Shown in pieces: positions 30,087 to 40,137 of a stretch of 44,672 nucleotides of DNA (its first letter is position 1; every line of letters begins with the position of its first letter). Source of the stretch: Actinokineospora inagensis DSM 44258 (GTDB lineage Bacteria; Actinomycetota; Actinomycetes; Mycobacteriales; Pseudonocardiaceae); assembly GCF_000482865.1 (NCBI RefSeq), contig NZ_AXWW01000059.1, forward strand, positions 1 to 44,672, written 5' to 3'. The translations under genes and the position numbers were made by a program. The notes below the pieces were generated by a model. The model was not told the origin of the DNA, did no database searches, and was given only the letters and a program-made list of their open reading frames with translations.

Positions 30087-30987
30087 AGGGATGTCTCGTA
30101 ACTGATCTTGTGGTTGTGCCGGTTTGGGGCGGGGTCCGTGGTCGGCCGGGTCAGCCGGTGATGGTGAGGTTGTGAAGGAAGGCGATGCCCGAGGCGGTGG
30201 TGGCGAGGGTGTGGCCCGCGCGGCGGTAGTCGCGCAGGATCTTCCAGTTCTTCATGCGGGCCAGGGCGTGTTCGACCCGGGCTCGGACGGTGCGGTGAAC
30301 GGTGTTGAGGTCGTCCTTCCATTCAGGCAGGTCCCGACCATCACGGGGTGTGCGGTAGGGCATGATCACCTCCGGGTTGCCCTGGTAGCCGCCGTCGGCC
30401 ATGACCGGCCGCCCGACCAGTTGTTCGGCGATGCCGGAGTCGCGGTAGACGGTGCAGTCGTTGCGGTTACCGGGCTGCGGGTCGCCGGTGGCGATGACCA
30501 GGCGGGTGTCGGCGTCGATGGCGACCTGCAGGTTGGTGGAGTAGCGGTGGTTCTTCGACCGTGCCGCGATGCGGTGGTCGCGGGTCGGGACCAGGGTGCC
30601 GTCGACGATCGCGACCTGGTCCACGCGGCGCTTGCGCACCGGCGCCAATGCCAGCAGCGGCCCGAGGGAGTCCACCACCCGGTGCGCGGCGGAGTGCGAG
30701 ACCCCGAACAACGGCCCGATCTGACGCATGGTGAGGTTCGTACGCCAGTAGACCGCCACCAACAGCACCCGGTCGGGCAGCGTCAGCCGCCACTGTCTGC
30801 CCGGCCGCCCGTCCGCGATCGCCTCACCACCCCGCTGCGCCACCACCCGCACCAACGTGCGGAACTGACCGGGCTCCAACCCGGTGAACGGGGCAATCCA
30901 CTCCGACCGCGACGACGAGATCACCTGCACACCGACATGATCGACCACCGCCCACACACCACGATCACCGGGTTACGAGACATCCCT
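30087..30987 (-). mobile_element. IS5-like insertion sequence, about 901 bp
   Basis: Ends are exact inverted repeats (AGGGATGTCTCGTAAC at 30087 and its complement ending at 30987) and one transposase fills the interior. TA dinucleotides flank both ends (30085-30086 and 30988-30989), consistent with a 2-bp TA target duplication inside the palindrome GAGCTAGCTC. Because the target was itself palindromic, the apparent inverted repeat extends to 22 bp on each side. A longer target duplication is not seen. Confidence 0.85.
30151..30957 (-). CDS. IS5-family DDE transposase
   Basis: 268 aa, apparently intact. An N-terminal helix-turn-helix (MRQIGPLFGVSHSAAHRVVD) is followed by a DDE nuclease of the DDE_Tnp_4 type. 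Likely catalytic residues are D119 (VAIVDGTLV), D188 (VMADGGYQG) and E229 (RARVEHALARMKNWKIL). The gene is complete within the inverted repeats, so the element may still be active. Confidence 0.9.
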   Translation of the reverse strand: MWAVVDHVGVQVISSSRSEWIAPFTGLEPGQFRTLVRVVAQRGGEAIADGRPGRQWRLTLPDRVLLVAVYWRTNLTMRQIGPLFGVSHSAAHRVVDSLGPLLALAPVRKRRVDQVAIVDGTLVPTRDHRIAARSKNHRYSTNLQVAIDADTRLVIATGDPQPGNRNDCTVYRDSGIAEQLVGRPVMADGGYQGNPEVIMPYRTPRDGRDLPEWKDDLNTVHRTVRARVEHALARMKNWKILRDYRRAGHTLATTASGIAFLHNLTITG

Positions 30988-31237
30988 TAGCTCACGCTCC
31001 TCGTGCACCACAACGCGCGTGAGGTCGTGAACGTCCGTAGTCCTACGACAGCCGTCGCAAGATCGACGGGTGCGTCGTGATGACCGCTCAACTGCACTCC
31101 CCGGCATGCGTTCTCGCGTCGAAACGCCAAGACCGCGCGCAGATGCCACGGGGAGCACTTGGTCGGCGATAGTGAACCCAGCCGGATCGAAGTCTGCCCG
31201 CGCATGGATCGTGCAGCCGACGGTAGCGAATCCGGCC

Positions 31238-31972
31238 TCAAAACGGAGTCGCCCGCAGATCGCCCATCCACACGCGGCGACCAGCGCCGGCCAACCTCGA
31301 CTCCAGGTCGGTCACGTCAGGCAACGCGATCGTCAGCCGACGCCTGAACTCATCGTCGTGGCGCGGCACGATCAGGTGGACCAGCTCATGCACAACCACC
31401 AGGTCCAGCAGATCCGGCGACAGCTGAATGGTCGCCCAATGAAAAACGACCGAACCGTCACGGGTACGCAGTCCCCATCGGGTTGCCAGATCGCGAACGA
31501 TCACCTGCGGCGGCTGGACACCGATTCGACCGGCCCAGGATCGCACCCGTTCCGTGAGCCACGCCTGCCCACGTGTTCGATACCACTCGATGATCTCGAG
31601 GCCACCCGCTTGCTTGCTCAGCTGCAGCCAGCCTCCGTGCAGCTTCACGGGCGTCGTCTGCGCCGGGACTCGTAGCAGGCGGTAGTGCCGCCCCAAATAC
31701 GTGAACCCCTCTCCGTCCACCAGTTCCTTGACCGGATGATCAGCAGCCAGCTCTGCGCGACGCCGAACCGCCTTGGCCAGCCAGAAGCGGCGATCTTGCA
31801 GAGCGATGGTCAATTCTGCCGGTGTGATCCGTGCCGGGACCGCGATCACGATCATCCCGTCTGGCAGCACATCCAACCCGAGTGTGCGGCGTCGAGGCCG
31901 AACCTCCACCCTCCACGCCCAGTGGCGCGGCAAGCCCGCCTCGTGAACCGCTGTTTCCAGCACCTGGGTCAT
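31238..31972 (-). CDS. YgjP-type (M48-like) metallopeptidase
   Basis: 244 aa. The zinc motif HELVH (VVVHELVHLIVPRHDDEF) and the upstream RWGLRTRDGSVVFHW are the marks of the YgjP/DUF45 family. No signal peptide or membrane helix, so it is cytoplasmic. Its ATG overlaps the hsdR stop (ATGA), so it is translated as part of the restriction operon. Genes of this family often sit beside type I hsdR, but their role there is unknown. The stretch 30990-31237 between it and the IS holds no clear gene. Confidence 0.88.
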   Translation of the reverse strand: MTQVLETAVHEAGLPRHWAWRVEVRPRRRTLGLDVLPDGMIVIAVPARITPAELTIALQDRRFWLAKAVRRRAELAADHPVKELVDGEGFTYLGRHYRLLRVPAQTTPVKLHGGWLQLSKQAGGLEIIEWYRTRGQAWLTERVRSWAGRIGVQPPQVIVRDLATRWGLRTRDGSVVFHWATIQLSPDLLDLVVVHELVHLIVPRHDDEFRRRLTIALPDVTDLESRLAGAGRRVWMGDLRATPF

Positions 31973-34900
31973 TGCCGCGGCCGATCAGCCAGCCGCAGGA
32001 AACGCTCGCGGTTACTCGTGGCCAGATCGACCAACTTGTCCGCGACATGTTGTGCCTCGGAGGGAGCCAGACGAGTCTCGACCACAAGGGTGTTGATCAG
32101 CCGCTTGCGCGCGGTGTCTCGCACGTGACCGTTGTAGAGGAAGTGCGGCCTCAACACCTCGGTGCTGATCTGGAGTGCCAACCCTCGTGCAGCCGTGAAG
32201 ATGTCGATGTGCGCAAGACCCGGTTTCCGGTTGGCCACTGCCTCCTCGAGGAGACTGTAGATCGGCTTCTCCGTCCACCGGTCAAGCCCGAGCTCGGTCG
32301 TGGCCGCTTCCTCGGCCAACGTCTGTGCACGCAACCCGACAAGTTCCAGATAGGTCTGGCCGAAGTCGTGGTCCTGCTCCATCTGCTGGAGGATCTCGTC
32401 GAGCCGTTCACTCAGCCGTCGGTAAGTATGGGGGTCCGAAGCCATCCGAGTGCTGATGTGCTCGCTCATCGCGTGCTTCATCTCCAGCGCGCGAGCCCGG
32501 TCGTCGGGAAGCGCGTCAACCTTCTCCGCGAAGTCCGCCGCCGTGATCTCCACCGGTGGGATGCGCTGAAGGATGCCTTCCGCACGAATGTGTGCATCGA
32601 TGAGTTGCCTGATCTTGGCTCCGTACCGGTACGGGCTGAAGTGCGTGCGAGCATCCCGGTAGCGTCGGCGGGCGAGGTACTGAACGATGCCGAGATTGCG
32701 GGCAATTCCTTGGTATTTCAGGGCTTCTGGACGAGGAAGTACCGCGTTCAGCGCAGTCAGGAACGACTTGGTGACGTCGTCGAACTCGGCCCGCAACTCG
32801 GGATCGTCGAGGCGCGAGAGCAGCTCCTCACGCTCTTCGGGCGTGCTAACCGCGCGAATTCCTTGCTGGGCAAGGAAGTTCGTTACAGCGTTGTGCTGGA
32901 GCAGCAGCTCTGGCACAACCGCTTCGTCCAGCGGCTTCATAAATGAGCGGGAGTCGGCGTCACCGATGACTTCGTCGAGGTGATCAGTGTCGTACTCGTT
33001 GAGCGCCCGCACCAGATCTGCCGAGATGCCGACATAGTCCACGATGAGACCGAATGACTTGTGCTTGCGAGGGCGATTGGGCCTCGCGATCGCCTGCAGC
33101 AACTCAGCGCTCTTGCGGATCGGCCGGTCCACAAAAAGGATCTGTTCGACAGGCGCGTCGAAACCCGTCAACAGCATCGACTTCACGACGATGAAGGCGA
33201 TGGGCGCGGCAGAAGACTTCGCGGTGGCCGGAGCGATTTCGGTGTCAGGCTCAGCGTCTTCAACGCTTCGACGCCATGGTTCGTCGCCACCACGCTGGAT
33301 CGGATGCGCGTGGTGCAGCGCGCCGGTATGAGCCTCCCAAGTCAGATCCGGCTCCAGCTCCGCAACATCACCGAGACCGTCCTTGAACCGCGCGATGTAG
33401 TCGCGGTGCCGGTCCGAACTCGTCCACTGCTCCCAGTCCGCGTCCTCTGTGGTCGTGCCCTTCGAAATCACCGCCACTGCGGTGATCCGGCTCAGCAGTT
33501 CACGGTGCTCAGCAGCCTCAAGAAGAGTCTGCGTCCGCTCATCGGCTTCCTCCCACGCCATCGGGTCGTGCAGAACGGCCGGGCCAAGGTCGTCGACGTC
33601 GGCGAGCAGTCGTTGGCGTGCCTCTAGAAGGGCTTCGCGGTAGCGAACCGCAGCCTTTCGAGACACTGCGACGACCTGAGCAGAGAAGCGGTCAGGCAAC
33701 GCGTTCCGCACCCAGTAGCGGAGCATGTCGTCCGCTTTCGCGCGGATAAGTTCGGCGGCCTCGAGGACCTCGCGGTGCCGGGCGAACTGGTTGACGAGCT
33801 TCTCCCGGTCCGCATCGTCCACCGGCACGGACGCCACGAAACCCGCGTCCAGGACGGCCCGGTCGATCACCGCACCGGGGATTTCCCGTGACTCGTAGCG
33901 AATGGGGACGACAGCTCGGTCCTTCTCCGCGTCTTTCAATGCATAGACGTCGAGGAACGGGCCGAAGATGTCGCGAGTGGTCTTCTTGTCCCCCTTGAGG
34001 ATCGGCGTGCCGGTGAAGCCGATGAGCACCGCGTTCGGCAGGTTGGCGCGCAGCCTGGCGTGCTGAAACGACGAGTGCGACCGGTGCGCCTCGTCGACCA
34101 GAACGACGATGTCCGTGCTGGCGTTGAGCGACGGAGCGTCGACCTTCTCACCGGTCTCGTCGTCCTCGTCATCCGAGTCCTCGTCGCGGGACTTCTGAAT
34201 GGTCACCAGCACCAGATCTGGTGTGTCGCTTGCGAGGTGCTTGCGCGCGTCTACGACGGACTTCGCGCGCCGAGGCGTCTCCCCGGTAGTGCCGAGGCTC
34301 TTCAGGATCTGCTCTTCCAGGTCGAGCCGGTCCGTGACGACAACGACCTTGAAGCCCCGCAGTTCGTCGTGCTGCCGCAGCACTCGCACCAGAAAGGACA
34401 TGGTGAGGCTCTTGCCGGAGCCCTGGGTGTGCCAGGTGACGCCGCCACGGGGGTCCGGTGCAGCCGACACGGAGATAGCTCGCCGACGTTCTGCCAGGCG
34501 ACGAACCATGCGGTGGACCGCGCGGAACTGCTGCCACCGGGCCACGATCTTCACCTGGCGGCCACTGACGTCCTGTCCGACGACGAAGTCGCGAATCAAT
34601 TCCAGGAGAGTCGCCGGTCGCAGCATCTCTCCGGCGAGGATCTCCTGGCTGTGGAGTGATTGTCCCTCCGGCTTGCCGATCTCCGTCCGGATGGTCTGCT
34701 CGATGCCAGGCTCAACCAGCCGCCAGGCGGCGAAGTACTCGGACGGCGACGTGATGGTGCCGTATTGCGCCGTTTCACGGTCTGTCGCGATGAGCAGCTG
34801 AGCGAACCTCTCCAGATCCGGCGCGTCGCCCACGTAGCCCTGAAGCTGGGCGATGGCTTCGTCAACCGCGGTCGGTCCCGGGTCTTTGCACTCGATCACC

Positions 34901-35376
34901 GCGAGCGGCAGGCCGTTCACGAACAGCACCAGGTCGAGCACGGTGTAGGGCCGTCGCCCGTCGAAGGTGTCGATCCTGAACTGCGAAACTACGAGCAGTT
35001 CGTTGCGTTCAGGGTTCGCCCAGTCCACCAGCTTGATCGGTTGGCGCACGCCGTCGTCCCAGTCCGGGAGTCCTTCGACGGTGAGTGTCGCACCGGTCAG
35101 CAACTCGGTGAAGGCGATGTTGCCCTGCACGCCGTGTTCTGGATCGCGGACGGCTCGGTTGACGATCGAGGTGAGCCGGTCCTCATCGAGCCACGGCTGC
35201 CCGTTCGGGCCGAGGTTGATCGCACGCACCGCGTCGCGGAAGCGGTCCAGCAGGATCACGTCGCTGTAGGTCTGCCGTCCCTCGCCTGGGCCGGCGTACG
35301 GCAGATGGGTCCACCCCATCGCCACCAGCTGATCGATCAGGGGCTGTTCGACCTCGTCCCGTTCCGGGTGCCGCAT
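31969..35376 (-). CDS. hsdR: Type I restriction enzyme, R subunit
   Basis: 1135 aa motor-nuclease that translocates DNA and cuts it when the recognition site is unmodified. An N-terminal nuclease domain carries the PD-(D/E)xK core (LAVIECKD near residues 158-165). Then come two SF2 helicase domains with motif I TQGSGKS (317-323), motif II DEAH near residue 430 and motif III GFTGTP. A C-terminal helical domain binds HsdM. It is full length with no visible lesions, 20 bp after hsdM. Confidence 0.96.
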   Translation of the reverse strand: MRHPERDEVEQPLIDQLVAMGWTHLPYAGPGEGRQTYSDVILLDRFRDAVRAINLGPNGQPWLDEDRLTSIVNRAVRDPEHGVQGNIAFTELLTGATLTVEGLPDWDDGVRQPIKLVDWANPERNELLVVSQFRIDTFDGRRPYTVLDLVLFVNGLPLAVIECKDPGPTAVDEAIAQLQGYVGDAPDLERFAQLLIATDRETAQYGTITSPSEYFAAWRLVEPGIEQTIRTEIGKPEGQSLHSQEILAGEMLRPATLLELIRDFVVGQDVSGRQVKIVARWQQFRAVHRMVRRLAERRRAISVSAAPDPRGGVTWHTQGSGKSLTMSFLVRVLRQHDELRGFKVVVVTDRLDLEEQILKSLGTTGETPRRAKSVVDARKHLASDTPDLVLVTIQKSRDEDSDDEDDETGEKVDAPSLNASTDIVVLVDEAHRSHSSFQHARLRANLPNAVLIGFTGTPILKGDKKTTRDIFGPFLDVYALKDAEKDRAVVPIRYESREIPGAVIDRAVLDAGFVASVPVDDADREKLVNQFARHREVLEAAELIRAKADDMLRYWVRNALPDRFSAQVVAVSRKAAVRYREALLEARQRLLADVDDLGPAVLHDPMAWEEADERTQTLLEAAEHRELLSRITAVAVISKGTTTEDADWEQWTSSDRHRDYIARFKDGLGDVAELEPDLTWEAHTGALHHAHPIQRGGDEPWRRSVEDAEPDTEIAPATAKSSAAPIAFIVVKSMLLTGFDAPVEQILFVDRPIRKSAELLQAIARPNRPRKHKSFGLIVDYVGISADLVRALNEYDTDHLDEVIGDADSRSFMKPLDEAVVPELLLQHNAVTNFLAQQGIRAVSTPEEREELLSRLDDPELRAEFDDVTKSFLTALNAVLPRPEALKYQGIARNLGIVQYLARRRYRDARTHFSPYRYGAKIRQLIDAHIRAEGILQRIPPVEITAADFAEKVDALPDDRARALEMKHAMSEHISTRMASDPHTYRRLSERLDEILQQMEQDHDFGQTYLELVGLRAQTLAEEAATTELGLDRWTEKPIYSLLEEAVANRKPGLAHIDIFTAARGLALQISTEVLRPHFLYNGHVRDTARKRLINTLVVETRLAPSEAQHVADKLVDLATSNRERFLRLADRPRQ

Positions 35377-35396
35377 TCGTCACACTTTAGTCTTAA

Positions 35397-37901
35397 TCAT
35401 GCGTAACCCAGCTGAGTGAGGTACTCGGCGAGCTTGCGTGTCGCGGCATCACGTTCGGCTTCCAGCTGCGACAGCGGCACGCGGTACTTGTCACTCCAAC
35501 GGTTGAACGTGGCGACGAGCTCCGCACGCCCGGCCGCGACGTACCTGTCGAGTCGACGCGCAAGGTCGCGTTCGAACACCCGTAGCACGATGTCAGTGAC
35601 GGCGCCTTCGAGAGGCGCACGCTGCGCTGCCAGTTTGAGCTGCTCCTTGAACAGCTTCTCCAGCTTCGTGCGCTTGGACCGGGCAGCGGTAGCAACCTTC
35701 TTGAGCCGGGCCACCTCCTCCGCAGTCATCTCGGACTCTTCGGCGTCGTCCGCATCTTCCTCGTCACTGCCGTCAAGTGCAGCCTTTGCGGCCTTGTGCG
35801 TAGCATCGGCTTCGGCGTATTCCGCCTCCGCCTTCTCCAGCTCCGCCAAGAAGTCAGGCAGCAGGTAGGGAACAACCGGGTGGTCAAGCGCCTTGCGCCG
35901 CTCGACGGCAGTCGGCTGCTTGAGCTTGCCGTTCGGCTGTTCGACCGGTTCGAGCATGGCCTCGATCGTGTCGACCCAGCCGTCCAGCACCCGCTCGAAT
36001 CCACCTGCGGCAAGCGCCTTGAGATCGTGACGGTTGTCCATCCACCATCCCGCGACGATGCCCGCAGTGGTGAACCCGTCCAGCACTCCCAGCGGAACGA
36101 GCGCGCCGGTGAAGCCGCTGAGCAGATCGGCACGGAGGAGCATCAGCTTCTTGTGCTCCGGCAGTTCGACGATGAGCTTGGCCTCTTTGTCCCACCACTG
36201 CTGATAGGCGGTTCTGAGGTCGCTTTCGCGCTGTGCGGCAAGCTGGGTGATCCGCTCCGCCGTGACCTTCGCGTCCTCCGGCAGGAAGTCGTAGTAGTCC
36301 GGGTCGGCGGGTTCCCGTTCAGCGAACAACACCTGCGCCTCGACGCCGAAGGCAGAGAAGAGATCGCTCTTGGCCGCGACTTCGGCCTTGGGCATACCCC
36401 CATGCAGATGCGCCCGCACATCCTGTGGCTCAGGAGGTGGTGCGTTGTCGACATAGCGACGGATGTTCAGATTGGCATCTTCGGCCAGCAGTTCGTCGAC
36501 CGACACGACACGCGAGTAGCCGGGGATCTCCTGCCAGTCCCGGAAGGTGTCGACGATCTTCTCGGTGTGTTCCGGTCCCAGTTCGTTCTGCGCGCGGCCG
36601 CTCGTGTACTCGCGATCAGCGTTGATGAACAGGACCTTCTTCTGCCTACGCGGGTCAGTCTTGCCGCCAGGACTGCGCAGCACCAGCACGCAGGCGGGGA
36701 TCCCGGTGCCGTAGAAGAGGTTGGGCCCAAGGCCGATGATCGCCTCGATGACGTCCGCGCGGAGCATGCGCTCGCGGATCGCACGCTCCGCCCCGCCGCG
36801 GAACAGGACACCGTGTGGCATCACGGTCGCGGCGATGCCGTTCCGCGTCAGCACGGCGACCATGTGCTGGACAAACATCAGGTCGGCCTTCTTGCCGGTC
36901 TCCGGGGCCCACCCGAACATCATCCGGTCGGCGAACTTCACGTCCTCGGTCCGGTAGTTCAGCGAGAACGGCGGGTTGGAGAGAACCTTCCGGAACCGCC
37001 TCAGCTTGTCGCCGTCGCGATGCAACGGCTCCTCGAGCGTGTCACCGTTGCGGAGGTCGGCATCTCGGGCCCCGTGCAGAAGAAGGTTCATCTTCGCCAT
37101 CGCCCAGGAGGTGCCGCTCTTCTCCTGACCGTAGAGGGCGAGCTGTTCAACGTCGCCGCCGTGCTCCTCGACGTGCTCCTTGGCCAGCAAGAGCATTCCG
37201 CCTGAGCCCGCACATGGGTCGTAGACGCTGTCACCCGGCTGCGGGTCAACCAGCCGCACCATCATCCGCACCACCGAGCGCGGCGTGTAGAACTCGCCGC
37301 CTTTCTTGCCCGCGGAGTCGGCGAACTCGGCGATCAGGTACTCGTAGGCCGCGCCGAGCATGTCCGGGAACTCGAAGTCGATGTCCCGGAGGCGATACCG
37401 GTCGAAGTGGTGAATCAGGTCGACCAGCTCACGGTTGGTCAGCTTCGTCTGGCCGGTCTCCCGGCTGAATTGGATGTGCCGCAGCACGCCGCGCAGGCTG
37501 TTGCCGTTGTGGCTCTCCAGGTTGGCGATCGCCTTGTCGAGCTCCGTGGCGACCGTGTCCGCGACCGTGAGCTGGTTCAGCCCCTTCGGCGGGGCCTGAT
37601 CGCCAGCACTGCGCAGGTGTGGCCCCTTCCACCAGCGGGCGTGGGGAGGGACGTAGATGTGTTCCGCATACGCGTCCGAGTTGTTCGCCCAGGCCAGCGA
37701 CTGTTCGACATCGCCGTCGGTGCGCTCCATCATCAGGTCGTAGACACTCTGCCACTCGGGCTGGAACTCGTCCGAGCACCGCTTCAGGAACAACATCCCG
37801 AAGATGAAGTCCTTGTACTCGGAAGCGTCCATCTTGCCGCGGAGGATGTCCGCCGCGGTGAAGAGATGCCGTTCCAGTTGGGAGAGGGTCAGCTTTGCCA
37901 C
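35397..37901 (-). CDS. hsdM: Type I restriction-modification system, M subunit (extended)
   Basis: 834 aa N6-adenine methyltransferase. The N-terminal helical HsdM domain (residues 1-150) leads to the SAM-binding motif DPCAGSGG at 228-235, FYTPRSV at 205-211 and the catalytic NPPF at 309-312. Most HsdM proteins end near 500-550 residues. This one adds about 300, including an acidic linker (about 711-725), a lysine-rich coiled-coil stretch and a helical tail. It starts 13 bp after rloB and is read into hsdR. Confidence 0.95.
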   Translation of the reverse strand: MAKLTLSQLERHLFTAADILRGKMDASEYKDFIFGMLFLKRCSDEFQPEWQSVYDLMMERTDGDVEQSLAWANNSDAYAEHIYVPPHARWWKGPHLRSAGDQAPPKGLNQLTVADTVATELDKAIANLESHNGNSLRGVLRHIQFSRETGQTKLTNRELVDLIHHFDRYRLRDIDFEFPDMLGAAYEYLIAEFADSAGKKGGEFYTPRSVVRMMVRLVDPQPGDSVYDPCAGSGGMLLLAKEHVEEHGGDVEQLALYGQEKSGTSWAMAKMNLLLHGARDADLRNGDTLEEPLHRDGDKLRRFRKVLSNPPFSLNYRTEDVKFADRMMFGWAPETGKKADLMFVQHMVAVLTRNGIAATVMPHGVLFRGGAERAIRERMLRADVIEAIIGLGPNLFYGTGIPACVLVLRSPGGKTDPRRQKKVLFINADREYTSGRAQNELGPEHTEKIVDTFRDWQEIPGYSRVVSVDELLAEDANLNIRRYVDNAPPPEPQDVRAHLHGGMPKAEVAAKSDLFSAFGVEAQVLFAEREPADPDYYDFLPEDAKVTAERITQLAAQRESDLRTAYQQWWDKEAKLIVELPEHKKLMLLRADLLSGFTGALVPLGVLDGFTTAGIVAGWWMDNRHDLKALAAGGFERVLDGWVDTIEAMLEPVEQPNGKLKQPTAVERRKALDHPVVPYLLPDFLAELEKAEAEYAEADATHKAAKAALDGSDEEDADDAEESEMTAEEVARLKKVATAARSKRTKLEKLFKEQLKLAAQRAPLEGAVTDIVLRVFERDLARRLDRYVAAGRAELVATFNRWSDKYRVPLSQLEAERDAATRKLAEYLTQLGYA

Positions 37902-37914
37902 GTGCGAACCTTAC

Positions 37915-38598
37915 TCAGGCGTCGATGATCTTCAGGGAGACGAGTAGCTGCCACACTTCGGTGCACGGATCCCGCCTCAGCGGCGGACAGCGATCATCGT
38001 CGTGTCCGGCTCGGTCGGAGCACGTCGTGGTCGGGCAGTCGTTCGCCAGCTTCTTCGCATTGCGTGCGGCTGTCTCATGCTTGTCCCGTAGTGCCTCGAC
38101 GCGCTCGCCTCTGACGCTCTTGTCGCCCCGGATGTCGAACGTCTCGAACCCACGCTGCCTGCGCAGCTGCTCGTGCACGATAGTGCTGGATCCGCTCTGC
38201 CGCCCCGAGTTGAACCCGGTGAAGTGCAGGAGCAACCACAGGTCGAACGAGGGGCTGGAGTAGGCGATCTTGACGTTCTTCGCGCTGGCCTTGTCGAACG
38301 CCTGCGGAACTCCCTCGTGCTGGTCGCGATCGAACATCGCCCAGAGCTCGTCGCGCCGCGGATCCTCAGCTTGAGCGAGAACGTGGTCGACAGCCTCGAG
38401 AGGCTTCATCCCGTTCCGCTTGGCCAGGACGTGCAGCGTGATCTGCTTCGAGTCGAGGAGATCCTTCTTGAGGTACGTGAGGTAGTCGACCTCGGTGCGT
38501 TCTCCCTCGACCGCGACATAGATGACGCGATGCTCGCGTGAAGCACCCTTGGTCTTGTGCAGTGGCCTGTCCGCGTTCGGCTTGCTGCGCCTGCTCAC
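37915..38598 (-). CDS. rloB: RloB-like TOPRIM protein
   Basis: 227 aa. The TOPRIM-type acidic residues are visible: E31 in VEGERTEVDY, and D90/D92 in MFDRDQHEG. The family signature SFDLWLLLHF follows at 118-127. Together with RloA it resembles OLD-type or PARIS-like nuclease/ATPase pairs, so it is probably an effector nuclease; no activity is shown for RloB that I know of. Residues 188-212 form an unusual cysteine/histidine cluster (C188, C193, H199, C204, C212). Overlaps the rloA stop by 4 bp. Confidence 0.85.
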   Translation of the reverse strand: MSRRSKPNADRPLHKTKGASREHRVIYVAVEGERTEVDYLTYLKKDLLDSKQITLHVLAKRNGMKPLEAVDHVLAQAEDPRRDELWAMFDRDQHEGVPQAFDKASAKNVKIAYSSPSFDLWLLLHFTGFNSGRQSGSSTIVHEQLRRQRGFETFDIRGDKSVRGERVEALRDKHETAARNAKKLANDCPTTTCSDRAGHDDDRCPPLRRDPCTEVWQLLVSLKIIDA

Positions 38599-39866
38599 AC
38601 GCCCCCCGACACGAGTTCCGTCACCTCGCGGGCCAACTCGCCGGCCGTTACCCGCGGCACGCCACCGTAGCGCCCACGCAGGTAGCCGAGTTCCAAGTTG
38701 TCAGTGGTTCGCGGGCTGGCGTCGGTAAGCGGATAGAGCTCGGTTTCGCCAGTGCCGCGCTTTGTCGTGATCCACACCTGGTCACGACTCAGCGGACGCC
38801 CCACCACGCCTTTGCCCAAGAGCGTGGCGTCGTGGGTGGTGAACAGCAACTGAGCACCGCGCGGATTCGCGTCTGGATCTTGGAACAGCCGGACGACCTC
38901 GGCGGCCAGGACGGGATGCAGGCTGGAGTCGAGTTCGTCGGCCAGCAGCACCGAACCTCGCTCCAACATCTCCAGCACCGGGCCGAGGAAGGCGAACCAG
39001 GCGTGTGTACCGAGCGATTCCTGGGTGCGGAAGTCGAGTGGGAGCGGCTTGCCACGTCCTGTGCGATGCAACAGTCTGACCTGCTGGTCGTTCGGCAGTG
39101 ACTCGTCAATGTCGAGCCCGACGATGCCCAGATCAGCGACTCGTAGCAGTGACTCGACGCGCTTGCGGTAGTCGTCTCCTCGTTTCGGATCAACCAACCG
39201 TTCTCTGGTGTAGTCGCTGCGCTGAGCGACGCCAGCGTCATCCGAAGCCACCACCCAGAAGTTGTTCGTGAACCACCGGTGGAGCGGCCGCAACTGCTTG
39301 TTGTTGAAGCTCGCTCCAACAGTGAGGAAGAGCGCGTTCGGCCTCGCCAGTTCGACCAGCTTCTTGGCGCCACGCAGGTTCTCGTTGGGGAACCGGAACT
39401 CCTCGCCACCGGCTCTGTCCGCCTCCCGGTCGAACCACACCTGCTTGTGGCCGCCTGGGTAGGCATGGAGCCACTCAGCTTCGACGCGCTCGTCGGACAG
39501 CTCGAAGCCGTAGGTGTAGCGAACCTTGGTCTGACCCAGCAGAAGGTCCACCTCGAACAGTGTGTTCTCGCGTCGGCACGCGGGATCGAGTGCGAACGGG
39601 TCCCTCGGCACGCCTTCGTCTCGCGCCCAGTCCGCCACCGAATCACGAACGGCCGCACGCATGGCCACGAGGGCGCTGAGCAGGTTGGACTTGCCGGAGG
39701 CGTTAGCTCCGAAGATCCCGACCGCGGGGATGACGCCGATCTCCTTGCCGCCGGACTCGACACCGGTGTGCCGGACGATCTCGTCGTCGACGTCCGAGGC
39801 CACGAACGACAGCTCGTGCTCGTCGCGGAGCGAGCGGTAGTTGGCGACGCGGAACCTCAGGAGCAC
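38595..39866 (-). CDS. rloA: RloA-like AAA-type ATPase
   Basis: 423 aa of the SMC/ABC-like AAA15/AAA21 group. Walker A GANASGKS is at 53-60, Walker B DELDSSLHP at 310-318 and the switch histidine in TTHDATLL at 343-350. An N-terminal FRVANYRSLRDEHELSFVA strand set is typical of OLD-like and abortive-infection ATPases. Partnered with RloB (4-bp overlap). Rlo genes were named as restriction-linked genes in Campylobacter hsd loci, and the same linkage is seen here. Confidence 0.88.
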   Translation of the reverse strand: MLLRFRVANYRSLRDEHELSFVASDVDDEIVRHTGVESGGKEIGVIPAVGIFGANASGKSNLLSALVAMRAAVRDSVADWARDEGVPRDPFALDPACRRENTLFEVDLLLGQTKVRYTYGFELSDERVEAEWLHAYPGGHKQVWFDREADRAGGEEFRFPNENLRGAKKLVELARPNALFLTVGASFNNKQLRPLHRWFTNNFWVVASDDAGVAQRSDYTRERLVDPKRGDDYRKRVESLLRVADLGIVGLDIDESLPNDQQVRLLHRTGRGKPLPLDFRTQESLGTHAWFAFLGPVLEMLERGSVLLADELDSSLHPVLAAEVVRLFQDPDANPRGAQLLFTTHDATLLGKGVVGRPLSRDQVWITTKRGTGETELYPLTDASPRTTDNLELGYLRGRYGGVPRVTAGELAREVTELVSGGV

Positions 39867-40020
39867 GGTTCACCTCCTCCACCCGTGATCGGGCCGTCTT
39901 TTGCAGTGTCTCACGTCGAAAGCTTGCAGAACAGTGCTGAAAACCCGGCATCTGCCCTGGTCCACCATAGACCGAACGGGCTACCCGCAGGTAGCTACAA
40001 CCCGAACGTGTGCACGGCGT

Positions 40021-40050
40021 CACTCCTTGGAGGCCCACTCCTTGGAGGCC
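40021..40050 (+). repeat. Exact 15-bp tandem duplication
   Basis: CACTCCTTGGAGGCC occurs twice head to tail, each containing the palindrome CTCCTTGGAG. It lies in the 271-bp gap between hsdS and rloA, which has no gene; it could be an operator or a slippage duplication. Confidence 0.6.
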
Positions 40051-40137
40051 ACAGTGGGACTCCTCAAACGCTGGAGACGGATCCGGAGCTGTGAGCTGAC
40101 AAGCACCGGGAGGAGCCAACCCCGGTTACGCCCAGGA

